Shown here piece after piece: positions 1 through 9,429 of a stretch of DNA of 64,000 nucleotides. Source of the stretch: Martinezella rhizogenes (GTDB lineage Bacteria > Pseudomonadota > Alphaproteobacteria > Rhizobiales > Rhizobiaceae); contig JAAMEZ010000014.1 of assembly GCA_013322215.1 (NCBI GenBank), forward strand, positions 248,001 to 312,000, written 5' to 3'. The translations under genes and the position numbers were made by a program. The number at the start of each line of letters is the position of its first letter. Position 1 is the first letter of the stretch. Below the pieces are notes generated by a model. That model ran no database searches. It saw only the letters and a list, made by a program, of their open reading frames with translations, and was not told where the DNA came from.

Positions 1-227
1 CCTATCATCTTCTTGACACCAATCTTCTCCAGAGCCAGGCCCAGCGGGATAAGGCAGATCACATAGGTCCAGAGGAAGCCGGAAAAGAGATAGCCCATCT
101 GCACGGGCGAGAAGCCGTATTCGGCCGCTATCGGCTTCGAGGCAATCGAAAGCGCGATACGGTCGATGTAGTTGATGATGACGGCTGAAAAAATCAAACC
201 AGCGATCCAGATCCGTTTATGATGCAT
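1..227 (-). CDS. MFS transporter, N-terminal part (cut by window edge)
   Basis: This is the first 75 or so residues of a major facilitator superfamily carrier whose remainder lies outside the window. The ATG at 227 follows a purine-rich GGAAGGGGAAG ribosome site. The N-terminus shows the first hydrophobic segment followed by NYIDR, the usual start of anion:cation symporter (ACS) family carriers for sugar acids and other organic acids, then a second membrane segment (GYLFSGFLWTY). It lies 42 bp downstream of the SDR gene on the same strand, so it is probably the last or a late gene of the ABC/SDR operon. The substrate cannot be told from this fragment. Confidence 0.85.
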   Translation of the reverse strand, partial: MHHKRIWIAGLIFSAVIINYIDRIALSIASKPIAAEYGFSPVQMGYLFSGFLWTYVICLIPLGLALEKIGVKKMI

Positions 228-269
228 GTCTTCCCCTTCCCTGTTCCCGTACACGAAATTCGTCTTCGT

Positions 270-1037
270 TCACGACGCCAGCCCGCCATCAACCGCATGG
301 ATATGACCCGTAACGAAGCTGCTCATCCCTGAGGCCAGATAGAGCGCCACATTGGCGACCTCGACCGGATCGGCGTGACGCCCCAGGGGAATCTCCCGGT
401 CGATCTGCTGGGTGACATTCACGCCATTGAGTGCCCCGATACGATCTTCGATGTCCTGCTGGAAACCATTGGCGATCGGTCCGGGATTGAGCGAGTTGAC
501 CCGGATGCCCCGCGGGGCAAGAGCACGCGCAGCGGCCCGCACGACCCCAGTTTGCGCATGCTTGGCCGTGACATAGGCGATGTTCTGGCCTGCCCCCTCC
601 CCGCCTCTCGTGCCGGCCATGCTTGAGGTTATGACAATGCTGCCACCATCGCGCATCCTGCGGGGACCATACTTGCATGCGAGGAAAGCGCCTTTCACGT
701 GGATGTGGTAAGTGCGATCGAACGCTTCTTCGTCGTAATCTTCGAGCTCACCGATTGCTCCCTGGTTGCCGGCATTGCTGAAGAGGACGTCGATTGCTCC
801 CCATTTGGCGGCTGCAGCATCGACATAGGCCCGCACCGTTTCCGCGTCCGAGACGTCGCCGGCGAAGATCTCGACGTCGGGTGATCCCAGCTGCGAGCGC
901 GCGGCCCGCAGCGCATCGGTGTCGAGATCGACCAGAAGGATTTTGGCGCCGTGCTGCAGAAACAGGCGCGCCGATGCCAGGCCGACGCTACCGCTGCCGC
1001 CTGTGATGATGCAGGCCTTGTTATCAAGTAGCTTCAT
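270..1037 (-). CDS. SDR-family NAD(P)-dependent oxidoreductase
   Basis: A 255-residue classical short-chain dehydrogenase/reductase, expected to interconvert an alcohol and a ketone in the cytoplasm. Visible motifs are the Rossmann TGGSGSVG (residues 12-19), NAG near 88-90, catalytic Ser around 138-139, and the YxxxK pair Tyr155/Lys159. The Asp after beta-2 (LLVDLD) favours NAD over NADP. The start at 1037 was chosen because GGAGAGGAG sits just upstream; an upstream in-frame start at 1067 would swallow this ribosome site. It follows two ABC permease genes by 30 bp and precedes an MFS gene, so it probably oxidises the imported compound. The substrate is unknown. Confidence 0.9.
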   Translation of the reverse strand: MKLLDNKACIITGGSGSVGLASARLFLQHGAKILLVDLDTDALRAARSQLGSPDVEIFAGDVSDAETVRAYVDAAAAKWGAIDVLFSNAGNQGAIGELEDYDEEAFDRTYHIHVKGAFLACKYGPRRMRDGGSIVITSSMAGTRGGEGAGQNIAYVTAKHAQTGVVRAAARALAPRGIRVNSLNPGPIANGFQQDIEDRIGALNGVNVTQQIDREIPLGRHADPVEVANVALYLASGMSSFVTGHIHAVDGGLAS

Positions 1038-1067
1038 GGACTCCTCTCCCATCTGGTCAATCCTCAT

Positions 1068-1850
1068 CTACTTCACGCTGCCGGCGACAAAGCCACGGCC
1101 GAGTTGCTTGCGGATCAGCGCCAGTGCCACGATCGGCACGATGAAATAGATCGTCGACCCGGCAAAGATCTGACCGTAGAGCGGACCTTGAGGCGGTACG
1201 TAGCGCATCAGGAGCGGCAGAAAGGTCAGCGCATTGCGATCTGTCAGCACCAAAGCGAACAGGAACTCGTTCCAGCAAAAGCAGAAGATCAGGACGGCGG
1301 TGGTCAGGATCGGCCCCGCGGCAATCGGCAGGATGATCCGCCAGAGGATCGTCCAGGAATTTGCGCCGTCCAGCCGCGCCGCTTCGTCGATCGTCTCGGG
1401 GATCGCCGCAAAGAAACCCTGGATCATCCAAATGGCAAAAGGCAGCGAAAAGGTCAGATAGGTTGTGGTCAGACCGACGAGCGAGTCCAGGAACCCCGTA
1501 CTGCGGAAGAACAGGTAGAACGGAATGACCAGCACGATGCTCGGGATCATGCGCATTGCAAGAATGGCAAGCGCCAGGCGGTCGAACCGGCTTCCCAGAC
1601 GGGTCATGCCGAAGGCTGCCATCGACCCGAGCACGATCGAAACCAGCGTGCTTGCGGTCGCCGTCAGGAAAGAATGCCAAAGTGCGGCCCAGAACTGCTC
1701 CTGGGACAGGACGTCGCGATAGTTTTCCAGGCCGAGCCCCGGGCCGGCATCCGTCTGCACGGAGAAGGAGACAAACAGCGCCCAGAGCGGGGGAAGGATT
1801 GTAAGGGCGCAGGCGACCAAGGCGAGAGCATAGAGAAACTTGGTCTTCAT
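1068..1850 (-). CDS. Carbohydrate ABC transporter permease (CUT1, MalG-like)
   Basis: A 260-residue inner-membrane permease of the MalG/UgpE type with about six membrane segments. The EAA loop that docks the ATPase is visible as DEAARLDGANSWTILWRIILP in the second half. The start ATG at 1850 overlaps the stop of the upstream permease in an ATGA arrangement (1847-1850), indicating translational coupling. It forms the channel of the importer with the permease and binding protein upstream. No ATPase gene accompanies this set, so the NBD must come from elsewhere in the genome or from beyond the window. Confidence 0.92.
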   Translation of the reverse strand: MKTKFLYALALVACALTILPPLWALFVSFSVQTDAGPGLGLENYRDVLSQEQFWAALWHSFLTATASTLVSIVLGSMAAFGMTRLGSRFDRLALAILAMRMIPSIVLVIPFYLFFRSTGFLDSLVGLTTTYLTFSLPFAIWMIQGFFAAIPETIDEAARLDGANSWTILWRIILPIAAGPILTTAVLIFCFCWNEFLFALVLTDRNALTFLPLLMRYVPPQGPLYGQIFAGSTIYFIVPIVALALIRKQLGRGFVAGSVK

Positions 1851-2740
1851 GCCCGAGCTTCCTTGGTGCCAGTGCGATTGAGCGCTGCCATCAAGACAAG
1901 CACGAGCGCCATGATGACGACGAAGACGATGAGAGCAAGTGCCGCGCCCGAACCCATTTGAAAGCCCTGGAAGCTGGTGCTGTAGGCGTAGTAGTTCAGG
2001 ATCTCGGTACTCGTGCCGGGGCCGCCCTGCGTGATGACGATGATCAGATCTATGTTCTTCAGCGAGTCGATCAGGCGAAGCAGCAGCGCGACCATCAGGA
2101 TCGGCTTCAGCAGCGGCAGTTCGACAAGACGAAGGATCTGCCAGCGGGTCGCCCCGTCGATGACCGCTGCCTCTATCACCTCTTCCGGCAGCGTCAGCAG
2201 GCCGGCAAGCAGGACTGCGAACATGAAAGGCGTCCACTGCCAGGCATCGGCGACGATCAGGCTGTAAATGGCAATGCTCGGGCTGTTGACCCAGGCGACC
2301 GGAGAGATGCCGAGCCACGAAAGAACGATGTTGAACATTCCGAACTGCGGACTGTACATGCTCTTGAAATAGAAGGCCCAGATCAGCGGCGCTATCATGA
2401 TCGGGATGCAGAGCACGACGCGGAAAACCGCAAAACCCGACCAGTTCTTCTGCAGGCCATGCCTGACGAGCAATGCAAGCGCCAGTCCCAGCACAAGTTC
2501 CAGAAGGACGGAGAGACCGGTATAGACGACAGTGACACCGACAACGCGCAAGGTGTCGGCGGAGGTCAGAATATCGATGAAGTTCTGAAGTCCATTCCAG
2601 CGCTTGACGCCGGAAATCAGGTTCCAGCGATAGAGGCTGATCGACACGGCCTGCACCAGCGGCCAGCCGATGATGCCAAGCAGGCACAAAAGGCTGGGCG
2701 CGATGAAAGCGTAGGCGACGCGTCGTGACGTCATCTGCAT
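1847..2740 (-). CDS. Carbohydrate ABC transporter permease (CUT1, MalF-like)
   Basis: A 297-residue permease partner of the downstream MalG-like gene. It has a short cytoplasmic N-terminus, a first membrane helix (FIAPSLLCLLGIIGWPLVQ), five more hydrophobic segments, and an EAA loop (VIEAAVIDGATRWQILRLVELP). The ATG at 2740 overlaps the stop codon of the binding-protein gene by one base (TGATG). ATG 2734 is an alternative start. Family knowledge says the pair forms the membrane channel of a sugar or polyol importer. Nothing in the sequence fixes the substrate. Confidence 0.92.
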   Translation of the reverse strand: MQMTSRRVAYAFIAPSLLCLLGIIGWPLVQAVSISLYRWNLISGVKRWNGLQNFIDILTSADTLRVVGVTVVYTGLSVLLELVLGLALALLVRHGLQKNWSGFAVFRVVLCIPIMIAPLIWAFYFKSMYSPQFGMFNIVLSWLGISPVAWVNSPSIAIYSLIVADAWQWTPFMFAVLLAGLLTLPEEVIEAAVIDGATRWQILRLVELPLLKPILMVALLLRLIDSLKNIDLIIVITQGGPGTSTEILNYYAYSTSFQGFQMGSGAALALIVFVVIMALVLVLMAALNRTGTKEARA

Positions 2741-4038
2741 CAATAATAACCCGCATCGCGCATGATCTGGTCGACGGATTTCTGCGCGGTCTCCAATGCC
2801 TCTTTCGGCGATATTTCTCCTGCAAAAGCGCGGCTAAGCTGGATGCCGACCTCGCCGTCGACCTGGCTCCATTCCGGAATCTGCGGTCGCACCTTCGCCA
2901 GCTTGAGGCTCTCCGCAACCGCCGAAAACCAAGGCTTGGCGGTCGCATTCGCGGCCCAGGCGGAATTGCGGCACGGCTGACCGCCATGCTGGACGATCAT
3001 GTTCGACTGGACGTCGCGGCTGTTGAACCAGGCGACATATTGGGCAGCCGGCTTCGGATCCTGGCAGTATTTCGATACGGTAAGGCCAAGACCACCCATG
3101 ACGGGCGCACTGCAGACCTTGCCCTTCGGCGGCACCGCACTCTGCAGCTGCGGCTTCGTCTTGGCATCCGCGGTGACTTGCGCATCTGGAATCCACGCGA
3201 CCGGATCGAGCGTGCCAAGACCGCTTGCCATTGCCTTGACTTCGTCACCTTCCGTGTAGGCAGCACCTCCCGGCGGCATGGTCTTGACGAGTTCCAGCAG
3301 GAAAGCCAGGGAGTCGACGCCGTTCTGATCGGCAAAGATCGGCTTCATCTTGTCGTCGAACAGGACGCCGCCATTCGCCCAATAAATCGGCAACCAGACA
3401 CCGAAGGCCTTGGCGAGACGCTCGGTCCCGGCAATGAAGCCGAAGCGAGAAGTCTTCGGATCCACGACCTTCTGCGATGCCTTGAGAAGGTCGTCCCAGG
3501 TCTGCGGCAGGTCGAGGCCGACGGCGTCGAGATGCGCCTTGTTGTAGATCAGGCGCTGGCAGTTGCCGATCGTCGCCATGCCATAGGTCTTGCCATCGGC
3601 TCCGTACATGTCCCTGAACGTCTGCGGGATATCAGAGAAGAAGTCCTTCAGCTCGTCGGCTGGGATCAGATCATCCAGCGCCAGAAGATGGCCGGCCTTC
3701 GCATAGCCCTTGAGGTAAATCGAATCCACCTGGACGACGTCGTAGGACGAGCTGCCTGCGGCAAAGGCGGCGACCTGTTTCTGGATCGCCTCGTTGTAGC
3801 CCATGGTGATGTTGTTGATCTTGATCCCGGTCGCCTTGGTGAATTCCGGCGATAGATCGACGAATGGCTGACCGAACATGCCTTCGCCGAGCGAAAGCAC
3901 ATTGATCGTCGTGGTCGCGGAAATGGCCGGAGTGGGAAAAAGCTCGCCGGCGACGGCGGCACCAGAGAGCACAGCAACGCTCTTCAGAAGCGTTCGCCGC
4001 GATAGCGAAGGCCCATTACCTTGCGTGATTGTCTTCAT
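2740..4038 (-). CDS. Extracellular solute-binding protein, family 1 (Tat-exported)
   Basis: A 432-residue periplasmic sugar-type binding protein and first gene of a leftward operon. The start at 4038 is preceded by AGGAGG. The N-terminus carries a twin-arginine signal (SRRTLLK, then a weakly hydrophobic stretch ending PAISA), so it is likely exported folded by Tat. The mature part begins with TTINVLSLGEG, followed by a type-1 lobe architecture (VVQVDSIYLKGYAKAGHLLALDDL) typical of CUT1 binding proteins. It would deliver ligand to the two overlapping permeases. A LysR gene is divergent 94 bp away and probably controls it. Confidence 0.92.
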   Translation of the reverse strand: MKTITQGNGPSLSRRTLLKSVAVLSGAAVAGELFPTPAISATTTINVLSLGEGMFGQPFVDLSPEFTKATGIKINNITMGYNEAIQKQVAAFAAGSSSYDVVQVDSIYLKGYAKAGHLLALDDLIPADELKDFFSDIPQTFRDMYGADGKTYGMATIGNCQRLIYNKAHLDAVGLDLPQTWDDLLKASQKVVDPKTSRFGFIAGTERLAKAFGVWLPIYWANGGVLFDDKMKPIFADQNGVDSLAFLLELVKTMPPGGAAYTEGDEVKAMASGLGTLDPVAWIPDAQVTADAKTKPQLQSAVPPKGKVCSAPVMGGLGLTVSKYCQDPKPAAQYVAWFNSRDVQSNMIVQHGGQPCRNSAWAANATAKPWFSAVAESLKLAKVRPQIPEWSQVDGEVGIQLSRAFAGEISPKEALETAQKSVDQIMRDAGYY

Positions 4039-4132
4039 GTGATCCTCCCTATTGCTCCCGGAGAGGAAATAGCCACATATATGTTTGACATGTCCAATTG
4101 GAAAAACTGGCCTTAATGCATAGGTGAATGCT
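4039..4132. promoter_or_regulatory. Divergent promoter region, ABC operon / LysR
   Basis: A 94-bp gap between divergent starts. It contains TTGACATGTCCAA at 4085-4097, a near-palindrome with the T-N11-A form bound by LysR proteins. This is the natural place for the adjacent LysR regulator to act on both genes. The assignment is inferred from position and symmetry only. Confidence 0.4.
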
Positions 4133-5032
4133 ATGAATAACTTCTCCATTGGCCAACTCGAAGCATTCCGTTGGACGGCCGAGCTCGGCAGCGTTCAAAA
4201 GGCTGCAGACCGGTTGAACGTGACGCAACCCTCCTTGTCCCTTCGTCTGAAACAACTGGAAGCGGAAGTTCCGGCTCCGCTGTTCGAGAAATACGGCCGC
4301 AGGCTACGCCTCACGCGCCAGGGACACGCATTCCTGTCGCGCACCCGGATCGTGCTCGACGCCTATGAGGATCTGAAGAGGGCATCCCGGGTGCCGGAAA
4401 TCTCGGGCACGCTTCGGATTGGCATGGCCGAGGGATTTGCCGTTGCCTGCATGGCAACGCTTATTGCAGCCCTCCAGAAGGACTTCCCGCTGCTAAGACC
4501 CGAATGGACGATTGCGACAAGCGCCGGCCTCGAACAGCAGCTGGCTGATGGCGAGATTGATCTTGCTATCCTCGTCGACCCGATCGGGCTGCGCGAAGTG
4601 CGCCTGTTCGCACTCGGCCGCCAAGCCAACAGTTGGGCTGCGTCGGCTGCAGCCTTTCCGGAGATCGGCGCCTGCCCCCGCGATCTTGCAAAACTGCCCG
4701 TCATTACAACACCGCCGCCAACGGCAATGTATCGAGGAACGCTGGGCTGGTTCTCCGAAGAAAAGGTCATGCCCGAGAATGTCTGCCTTTGCTCGAGCTT
4801 AAATGCTGCCCTTCAACTCGTCGCGGCTGGCCTTGGCATCGGCATCTTTCCAACCAAGGTGATCGATGCCTATCCCCTGCCGGGCGCCCTCCGCAAACTA
4901 GATGCCGATCCCGACCTACGGGACGGACGCGTGTTCGTCGCCGACAGGGTTACCTCGGATCAAATGCAGACAAACGCCTTGATCACGGTGATCGAGGATA
5001 CTGCAAGGTCATTGAAATACTTCGAAGAATGA
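4133..5032 (+). CDS. LysR-family transcriptional regulator (copy 1)
   Basis: A 299-residue LysR regulator with an N-terminal winged helix (about residues 5-62, GSVQKAADRLNVTQPSLSLR) and a C-terminal effector-binding domain. ATG 4133 was preferred to GTG 4124 because AGGTG lies 6-7 bases before it. It is divergent from the ABC/SDR operon, the usual LysR target geometry. It is clearly paralogous to the LysR at 13638: both share the FxWTAxLGSVQKAAD helix, the AEGFAV segment, PEWT, and the PPPxAMYR motif in the effector domain. The two probably sense related ligands, which are not known. Confidence 0.93.
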   Translation: MNNFSIGQLEAFRWTAELGSVQKAADRLNVTQPSLSLRLKQLEAEVPAPLFEKYGRRLRLTRQGHAFLSRTRIVLDAYEDLKRASRVPEISGTLRIGMAEGFAVACMATLIAALQKDFPLLRPEWTIATSAGLEQQLADGEIDLAILVDPIGLREVRLFALGRQANSWAASAAAFPEIGACPRDLAKLPVITTPPPTAMYRGTLGWFSEEKVMPENVCLCSSLNAALQLVAAGLGIGIFPTKVIDAYPLPGALRKLDADPDLRDGRVFVADRVTSDQMQTNALITVIEDTARSLKYFEE

Positions 5033-5875
5033 CGATCTTGCGGTTTTCTATCCGAGCGCAGACGATCAGGTTGCGAAGACAATTCTCCCAAAGTCAGCTT
5101 CCAGTCGATGATGCACCTCGACCACATTCCATTCGGTAAAACTAACGGTGCGTTTCCCCTCGCTCACATGTTTAAATTCGGCGAGTTCGAAGTCTGGAAT
5201 TTTGTTCTACGCGAGAATTTCCGAAATTCTCACAAATCGGACAGAAGTGGCACCCCCGGGAGGCACCTCGGTCAACCCCCTGGGGTGCACCCAATGCCCG
5301 GCTCCGCCAATGAACGGCATTCATTGAAAAATCCTATGCGTTTTTGTGTGATAATTCCAATTAGACATATGGGCTGATGCCCTAAATATGCGTCTTCAGG
5401 CACCATGGCGGGAGGAACCCATGATGACGCATAACCGTATCGGATTTCTGACTTTTCCGAGATCATCGGCTGCTGTGTCGGCCGAAGACTGCTTTCCAAT
5501 GGCCCGTGCTCCATTGCGCATAAGTTCGGCATCCTCTCCATTGAGACGGGCTACTGACTTTCCAGCTTTTCCTGGATCTACATCGTTTCTGTCATTCATA
5601 TGGGCTCTCGGCCGGACATACGGATCTAGGGCACCTTTACGAGCTCATTGTCGGCGCGCTCCGCGGGGAGCCGACGCCATCGCAGTCCAGGCTTCCCCTC
5701 GTCTCGCCTGAAGCCGGCTTTCATGTGAGGCGCGGAAACTCGACCGACAAGCGAAGGTAAGCGGGCCGGTGCCGGGGCTGACAAGCCAACAATTGCGTTT
5801 CCGGTCACAACTCCTTTGCCAGTGGCTCGAAAAACAACTGCCGATCTGGGCATAAAAATGGGAGGATTACGTTCG
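5033..5875. other. Non-coding or degenerate stretch before the esterases
   Basis: About 840 bases separate the LysR stop from the first esterase. Short open frames exist (for example 5108-5377 and 5388-5711 on plus, 5272-5541 on minus), but none has a recognisable domain or a convincing ribosome site with plausible composition. The stretch probably holds the esterase promoter and possibly gene remnants. No promoter hexamers were identified with confidence. Confidence 0.5.
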
Positions 5876-7507
5876 ATGCAGCGGAAATTTGGAATAAATC
5901 TCAAGGCGATAGCGCTTTGCGCAGCCTTTCTTGGCCTGACATTGGCATCTTCTTCCGCAGACGAGTTTGTCGCCTCGCAAGACAAGACCGTGGTGCGAAC
6001 CAAGCAGGGCGCCCTTCTCGGGGCTCTCAGCGACGGGATCTATAGCTATCTCGGAGTTCCCTATGCCCAAGCCGAGCGTTTCATGCCCGCCGCCGACGTC
6101 AAGCCTTGGAGCGGGGTAAGGCCTGCGGTCACCTACGGCGAAAATTGCTTCATTCCGCCGATGAAAGCCGTCGCCGGGGATGAACTGTTCAATCCGCATC
6201 GCTATCTGCCGATGAGCGAGAACTGCCAATTCCTGAATATCTGGACGCCAGGCGTCAATGACGGAAACAAGCGGCCGGTCATGGTGTGGATCCATGGTGG
6301 CGGCTTCACCAATGGCTCCGGAATCGAGCTTGCCGCCTATGACGGCCAGAATCTCAGTAAAAAGGGGGGCGTAGTCGTCGTAACCCTTAACCACCGGCTG
6401 AATGTTCTCGGCTTTCTCGATCTTTCGGCTTATGGAGACAAATACAAGCTTTCCGGCAATGCCAGCATGACGGATCTGGTGGCCGCGTTGAAATGGGTGC
6501 ACGAAAACATCCAGACCTTTGGTGGTGACCCGTCAAACGTGACGATCTTCGGCCAGTCGGGCGGCGGTTACAAGGTCCGCGCGCTGATGGGCACCCCTTC
6601 GGCAAAAGGCCTATTTCAGAAGGCAATCGTGGAAAGCGGGTCGCGAGTTGACTCGGTCACCGATCAGGCATCCTCGCGCAAAATTGCCGAACTTACCCTG
6701 GCGAATCTGGGCCTGAAGCCCCAAGACGTCGATAAGCTTGCCGATGTCGACTACTACCAGCTCCAGGCGGCATCGGACAAGGCGATCAAGGATGCCGCGG
6801 CCCAAGGCGCGAAAGACGCCCGTTGGGCACCGGTCCTCGACGGCAATTTCATTCCGGAAAATCCGGTCGGAACAAAATGGGTCGATCAGGCCAGGGACAT
6901 CCCCTTGATGGTCGGCAACACGCTCAATGAGTTCGAAACCGTGATCAGCAACAAACCTGCCGATCTTCTCGCCGACAACAAGAACGATTGGAGCGAGGAG
7001 CAGGCCCGGTCAAAGCTCGTACAGCGCTTCGGCGACAAGGCCGATACCGTCGGAAAGGCATTCCTCGAAGCCTATCCGGAAAAGAAGCTCGGCGATGCCT
7101 TCTTCGTCGATCTTCGGTTTCGGCCCGGCACCATCCGTGATCTCGATCTCAAGGCCAAGCAGGGCGGAGCGCCGTTCTATTCCTATATGTTCGCCTATGA
7201 GTCGCCCGTCATGGATGGCATAGCCATGGCCTGGCATTGCTCCGAGCTTCCTTACGTCTTTGCGAACGCCGCGCTGGTCAAGACCTCGACCGGCGGCGGA
7301 CCGGATGCGATTGCCCTGTCGGACAAGATGAGCCAGGCGTGGGTCAATTTTGCCCGCAACGGCAAGCCGAGCGCACAAGGCCTGCCGGATTGGCCTGCCT
7401 ATACGATCGGACACGGCGCGACCATGATCTTTGACAAGCAAACGCGGGTTGCCGAGGACCCGGATCGAAAGCTGCTGCAGGCGGCAGGCGCTCTTTTGAG
7501 CGAATGA
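5876..7507 (+). CDS. Exported type-B carboxylesterase (esterase 1)
   Basis: A 543-residue alpha/beta-hydrolase of the type-B carboxylesterase family that hydrolyses carboxylic esters. The start at 5876 (MQRKF) sits about 10 bases after GGAGG and gives a Sec signal peptide ending near ASSSADE. The oxyanion HGGG is at about 140-143, the nucleophile Ser228 lies in GQSGGG, and a C-terminal HCSELPYVF contains the expected catalytic His. The usual EDCLxLN signature is altered to ENCQFLN. It is first of three tandem paralogues in one orientation. The substrate is unknown; location in the periplasm or outside is inferred from the signal peptide. Confidence 0.9.
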   Translation: MQRKFGINLKAIALCAAFLGLTLASSSADEFVASQDKTVVRTKQGALLGALSDGIYSYLGVPYAQAERFMPAADVKPWSGVRPAVTYGENCFIPPMKAVAGDELFNPHRYLPMSENCQFLNIWTPGVNDGNKRPVMVWIHGGGFTNGSGIELAAYDGQNLSKKGGVVVVTLNHRLNVLGFLDLSAYGDKYKLSGNASMTDLVAALKWVHENIQTFGGDPSNVTIFGQSGGGYKVRALMGTPSAKGLFQKAIVESGSRVDSVTDQASSRKIAELTLANLGLKPQDVDKLADVDYYQLQAASDKAIKDAAAQGAKDARWAPVLDGNFIPENPVGTKWVDQARDIPLMVGNTLNEFETVISNKPADLLADNKNDWSEEQARSKLVQRFGDKADTVGKAFLEAYPEKKLGDAFFVDLRFRPGTIRDLDLKAKQGGAPFYSYMFAYESPVMDGIAMAWHCSELPYVFANAALVKTSTGGGPDAIALSDKMSQAWVNFARNGKPSAQGLPDWPAYTIGHGATMIFDKQTRVAEDPDRKLLQAAGALLSE

Positions 7508-7674
7508 CGACCGGCGACAACAGTCACAGGATGGCTGCTCCGCTCCCTAAGGAAACGCCTAGCTGGCGGGACGCCATTTTCAAGACCGCAATGCAAACCA
7601 TCCAACCAATAGGCAGCACGGCCAGGCGCTGTCTGAAGTTGGTTCGGCCACGACCCAAGAGGAGGATCCAGCCA

Positions 7675-9378
7675 ATGCAGCCAGTGTTGACGTCGACGAT
7701 AGGGAACTATGTTCGGCTTTTGGCCACAACTATCGCTCTATCGATCACGCCGCTTGTCGGCGCGGCCAATGCAGGATCGCCCGTCGACGTCGTCAAGGTT
7801 GAAGGTGGTCTCCTGCGAGGCGTGGCGACGGATGTGCCGGGAGTTCAGGTTTTCAAAGGCGTCCCCTTTGCCGGCCCGACCGGAGGCGAAAACCGCTTCA
7901 AGCCGCCGCAGCCGGTGCAAAAGTGGGATGGAGTGAAAGTAGCGGACCACTGGGGCGATCAAGCGCTTCAGGATATCCATGGAAATCCTGTCGGCCAGTT
8001 CTGGGGGGATGAATTCTATTTTGATCCCGCCTTCATGCCCAAGGCCAGTGAAGAGGGTCTCAACCTCAACGTCTGGACACCGGCCGCCAGCACCACCGAC
8101 AAGCTGCCGGTCTATGTCTGGATTCATGGCGGTGCAAACCACCATGGCTACGCTTCCGAGATGGAGTTTTACGCATCCAAACTCGCGGCGAAGGGAATCA
8201 TCGTCGTTGCGATCCAATACCGTGTCGGCGCACTCGGCTTTCTGGCACTTCCCGAACTATCGCAGGAAAGCCCGCAGAAGGTCTCCGGCAACTATGCCAT
8301 GCTGGATCAGATCAAGGCGCTGCAATGGGTGCACGACAATATTGCCGGCTTCGGCGGCGATCCGGACAACGTCACCATCGGCGGTCAATCCGCGGGAGCG
8401 CGCAATTCCACCATGCTGCTGCGCTCGCCGCTAGCCAAGGGCCTCTTTCACCGCGCAGTCATCGAAAGTGGCTTCACGGGGTTCTTCGCCTCACCGATGA
8501 TGCCGCTCGCCGAGCGGGAAACAGCAAATGCGAAAGCCATCGAGCAGGTGTTCGGCAAGCCGATGACGCTTGCCGATCTGCGTCGAATTCCAACGGACGA
8601 CTTCATCTCCAAAACGGCGGCCGACGACAAGACGCAGCTTTATGAAGCGCTGCACAAGGCAACCAACATTCCTGCCCAGCATGCCATCGACGGCTACGTC
8701 TTCACCAATGAATCCATCGATCTCCTGCGTCCCGGCGCGCTTGACGGTCTCGATATCATGATCGGCGGCACCTCGAACGAATATAGCTCGCTGAACGGCG
8801 GCCCCGACAAGACCATGTCCCAGTCCGAATTCGACGATGCCATGAAGAAGATCGGCTATGACGATGGCTGGCAAAAAGTCTATCGACCCTCCGATCCGCG
8901 TGAAGCCTATCGCATGTGGCTGCGCGCCCGGGCCGACTACAATCTGCAGAACTATTTGGTCTCCTCGGAACTGGTGAAATCGAGAAACCGGAACCTGCAC
9001 GTCTATGATTTCTATTTCAACCACGCGCCGCCCGGCCGCGATTCCGAATTCTATGGCTCGTTCCATTCGTCGGACCTCTGGTATTTCATGAATTCGATGC
9101 GGGACGTGCCGGGTCAGCGGGCATGGACCGGAGCCGACTATCGAATGGCAGAGATCATGTCGTCCTACCTGGCGAATTTCGTCAAAACCGGCAATCCGAA
9201 CGGAAGCGGTCTCCCCGAATGGCAACAGACCTCCGCCGATACCGGTGGAACCTTCATGTGGTTCCGCGACGGCTATGCCCATGCCGCAAACCAGACCCCC
9301 TATCCGGAGCGGGACGGTCTCAACCGTCGCGCCGTCATGGAAACCCAGCATCTCTCCGGTTCCGACCTGCCTCGGTAA
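7675..9378 (+). CDS. Exported type-B carboxylesterase (esterase 2)
   Basis: A 567-residue paralogue of its neighbours. ATG 7675 was chosen because GAGGAGG precedes it and a signal peptide follows (hydrophobic stretch ending VGAANAG); a longer frame reaching back to 7504 lacks these. The oxyanion motif is HGGA (151-154), the nucleophile is Ser239 in GGQSAGA, and a candidate His lies in FHSSDLWYF near the C-terminus, where the usual EL has become DL. The carboxylesterase signature is EEGLNLNVW rather than EDCLxLN, so the disulfide Cys is missing. These differences from esterases 1 and 3 suggest a different ester preference. It probably shares a transcript with both. Confidence 0.9.
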   Translation: MQPVLTSTIGNYVRLLATTIALSITPLVGAANAGSPVDVVKVEGGLLRGVATDVPGVQVFKGVPFAGPTGGENRFKPPQPVQKWDGVKVADHWGDQALQDIHGNPVGQFWGDEFYFDPAFMPKASEEGLNLNVWTPAASTTDKLPVYVWIHGGANHHGYASEMEFYASKLAAKGIIVVAIQYRVGALGFLALPELSQESPQKVSGNYAMLDQIKALQWVHDNIAGFGGDPDNVTIGGQSAGARNSTMLLRSPLAKGLFHRAVIESGFTGFFASPMMPLAERETANAKAIEQVFGKPMTLADLRRIPTDDFISKTAADDKTQLYEALHKATNIPAQHAIDGYVFTNESIDLLRPGALDGLDIMIGGTSNEYSSLNGGPDKTMSQSEFDDAMKKIGYDDGWQKVYRPSDPREAYRMWLRARADYNLQNYLVSSELVKSRNRNLHVYDFYFNHAPPGRDSEFYGSFHSSDLWYFMNSMRDVPGQRAWTGADYRMAEIMSSYLANFVKTGNPNGSGLPEWQQTSADTGGTFMWFRDGYAHAANQTPYPERDGLNRRAVMETQHLSGSDLPR

Positions 9379-9429
9379 ACGCGGCACCTTCGGCAAACTA
9401 TCCAGATCCTGAACGTTGAGGAGTGAAAC

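Noticed and set aside
2740..4149. Longer start for the first binding protein at 4149
   Set aside because: AGGAGG and a twin-arginine signal place the start at 4038; the extension runs into the divergent regulatory gap.
5388..5711. Small 107-residue gene upstream of the esterases
   Set aside because: There is no domain, the composition is low-complexity in Ser, Arg and Ala, and no other evidence supports it beyond an open frame.
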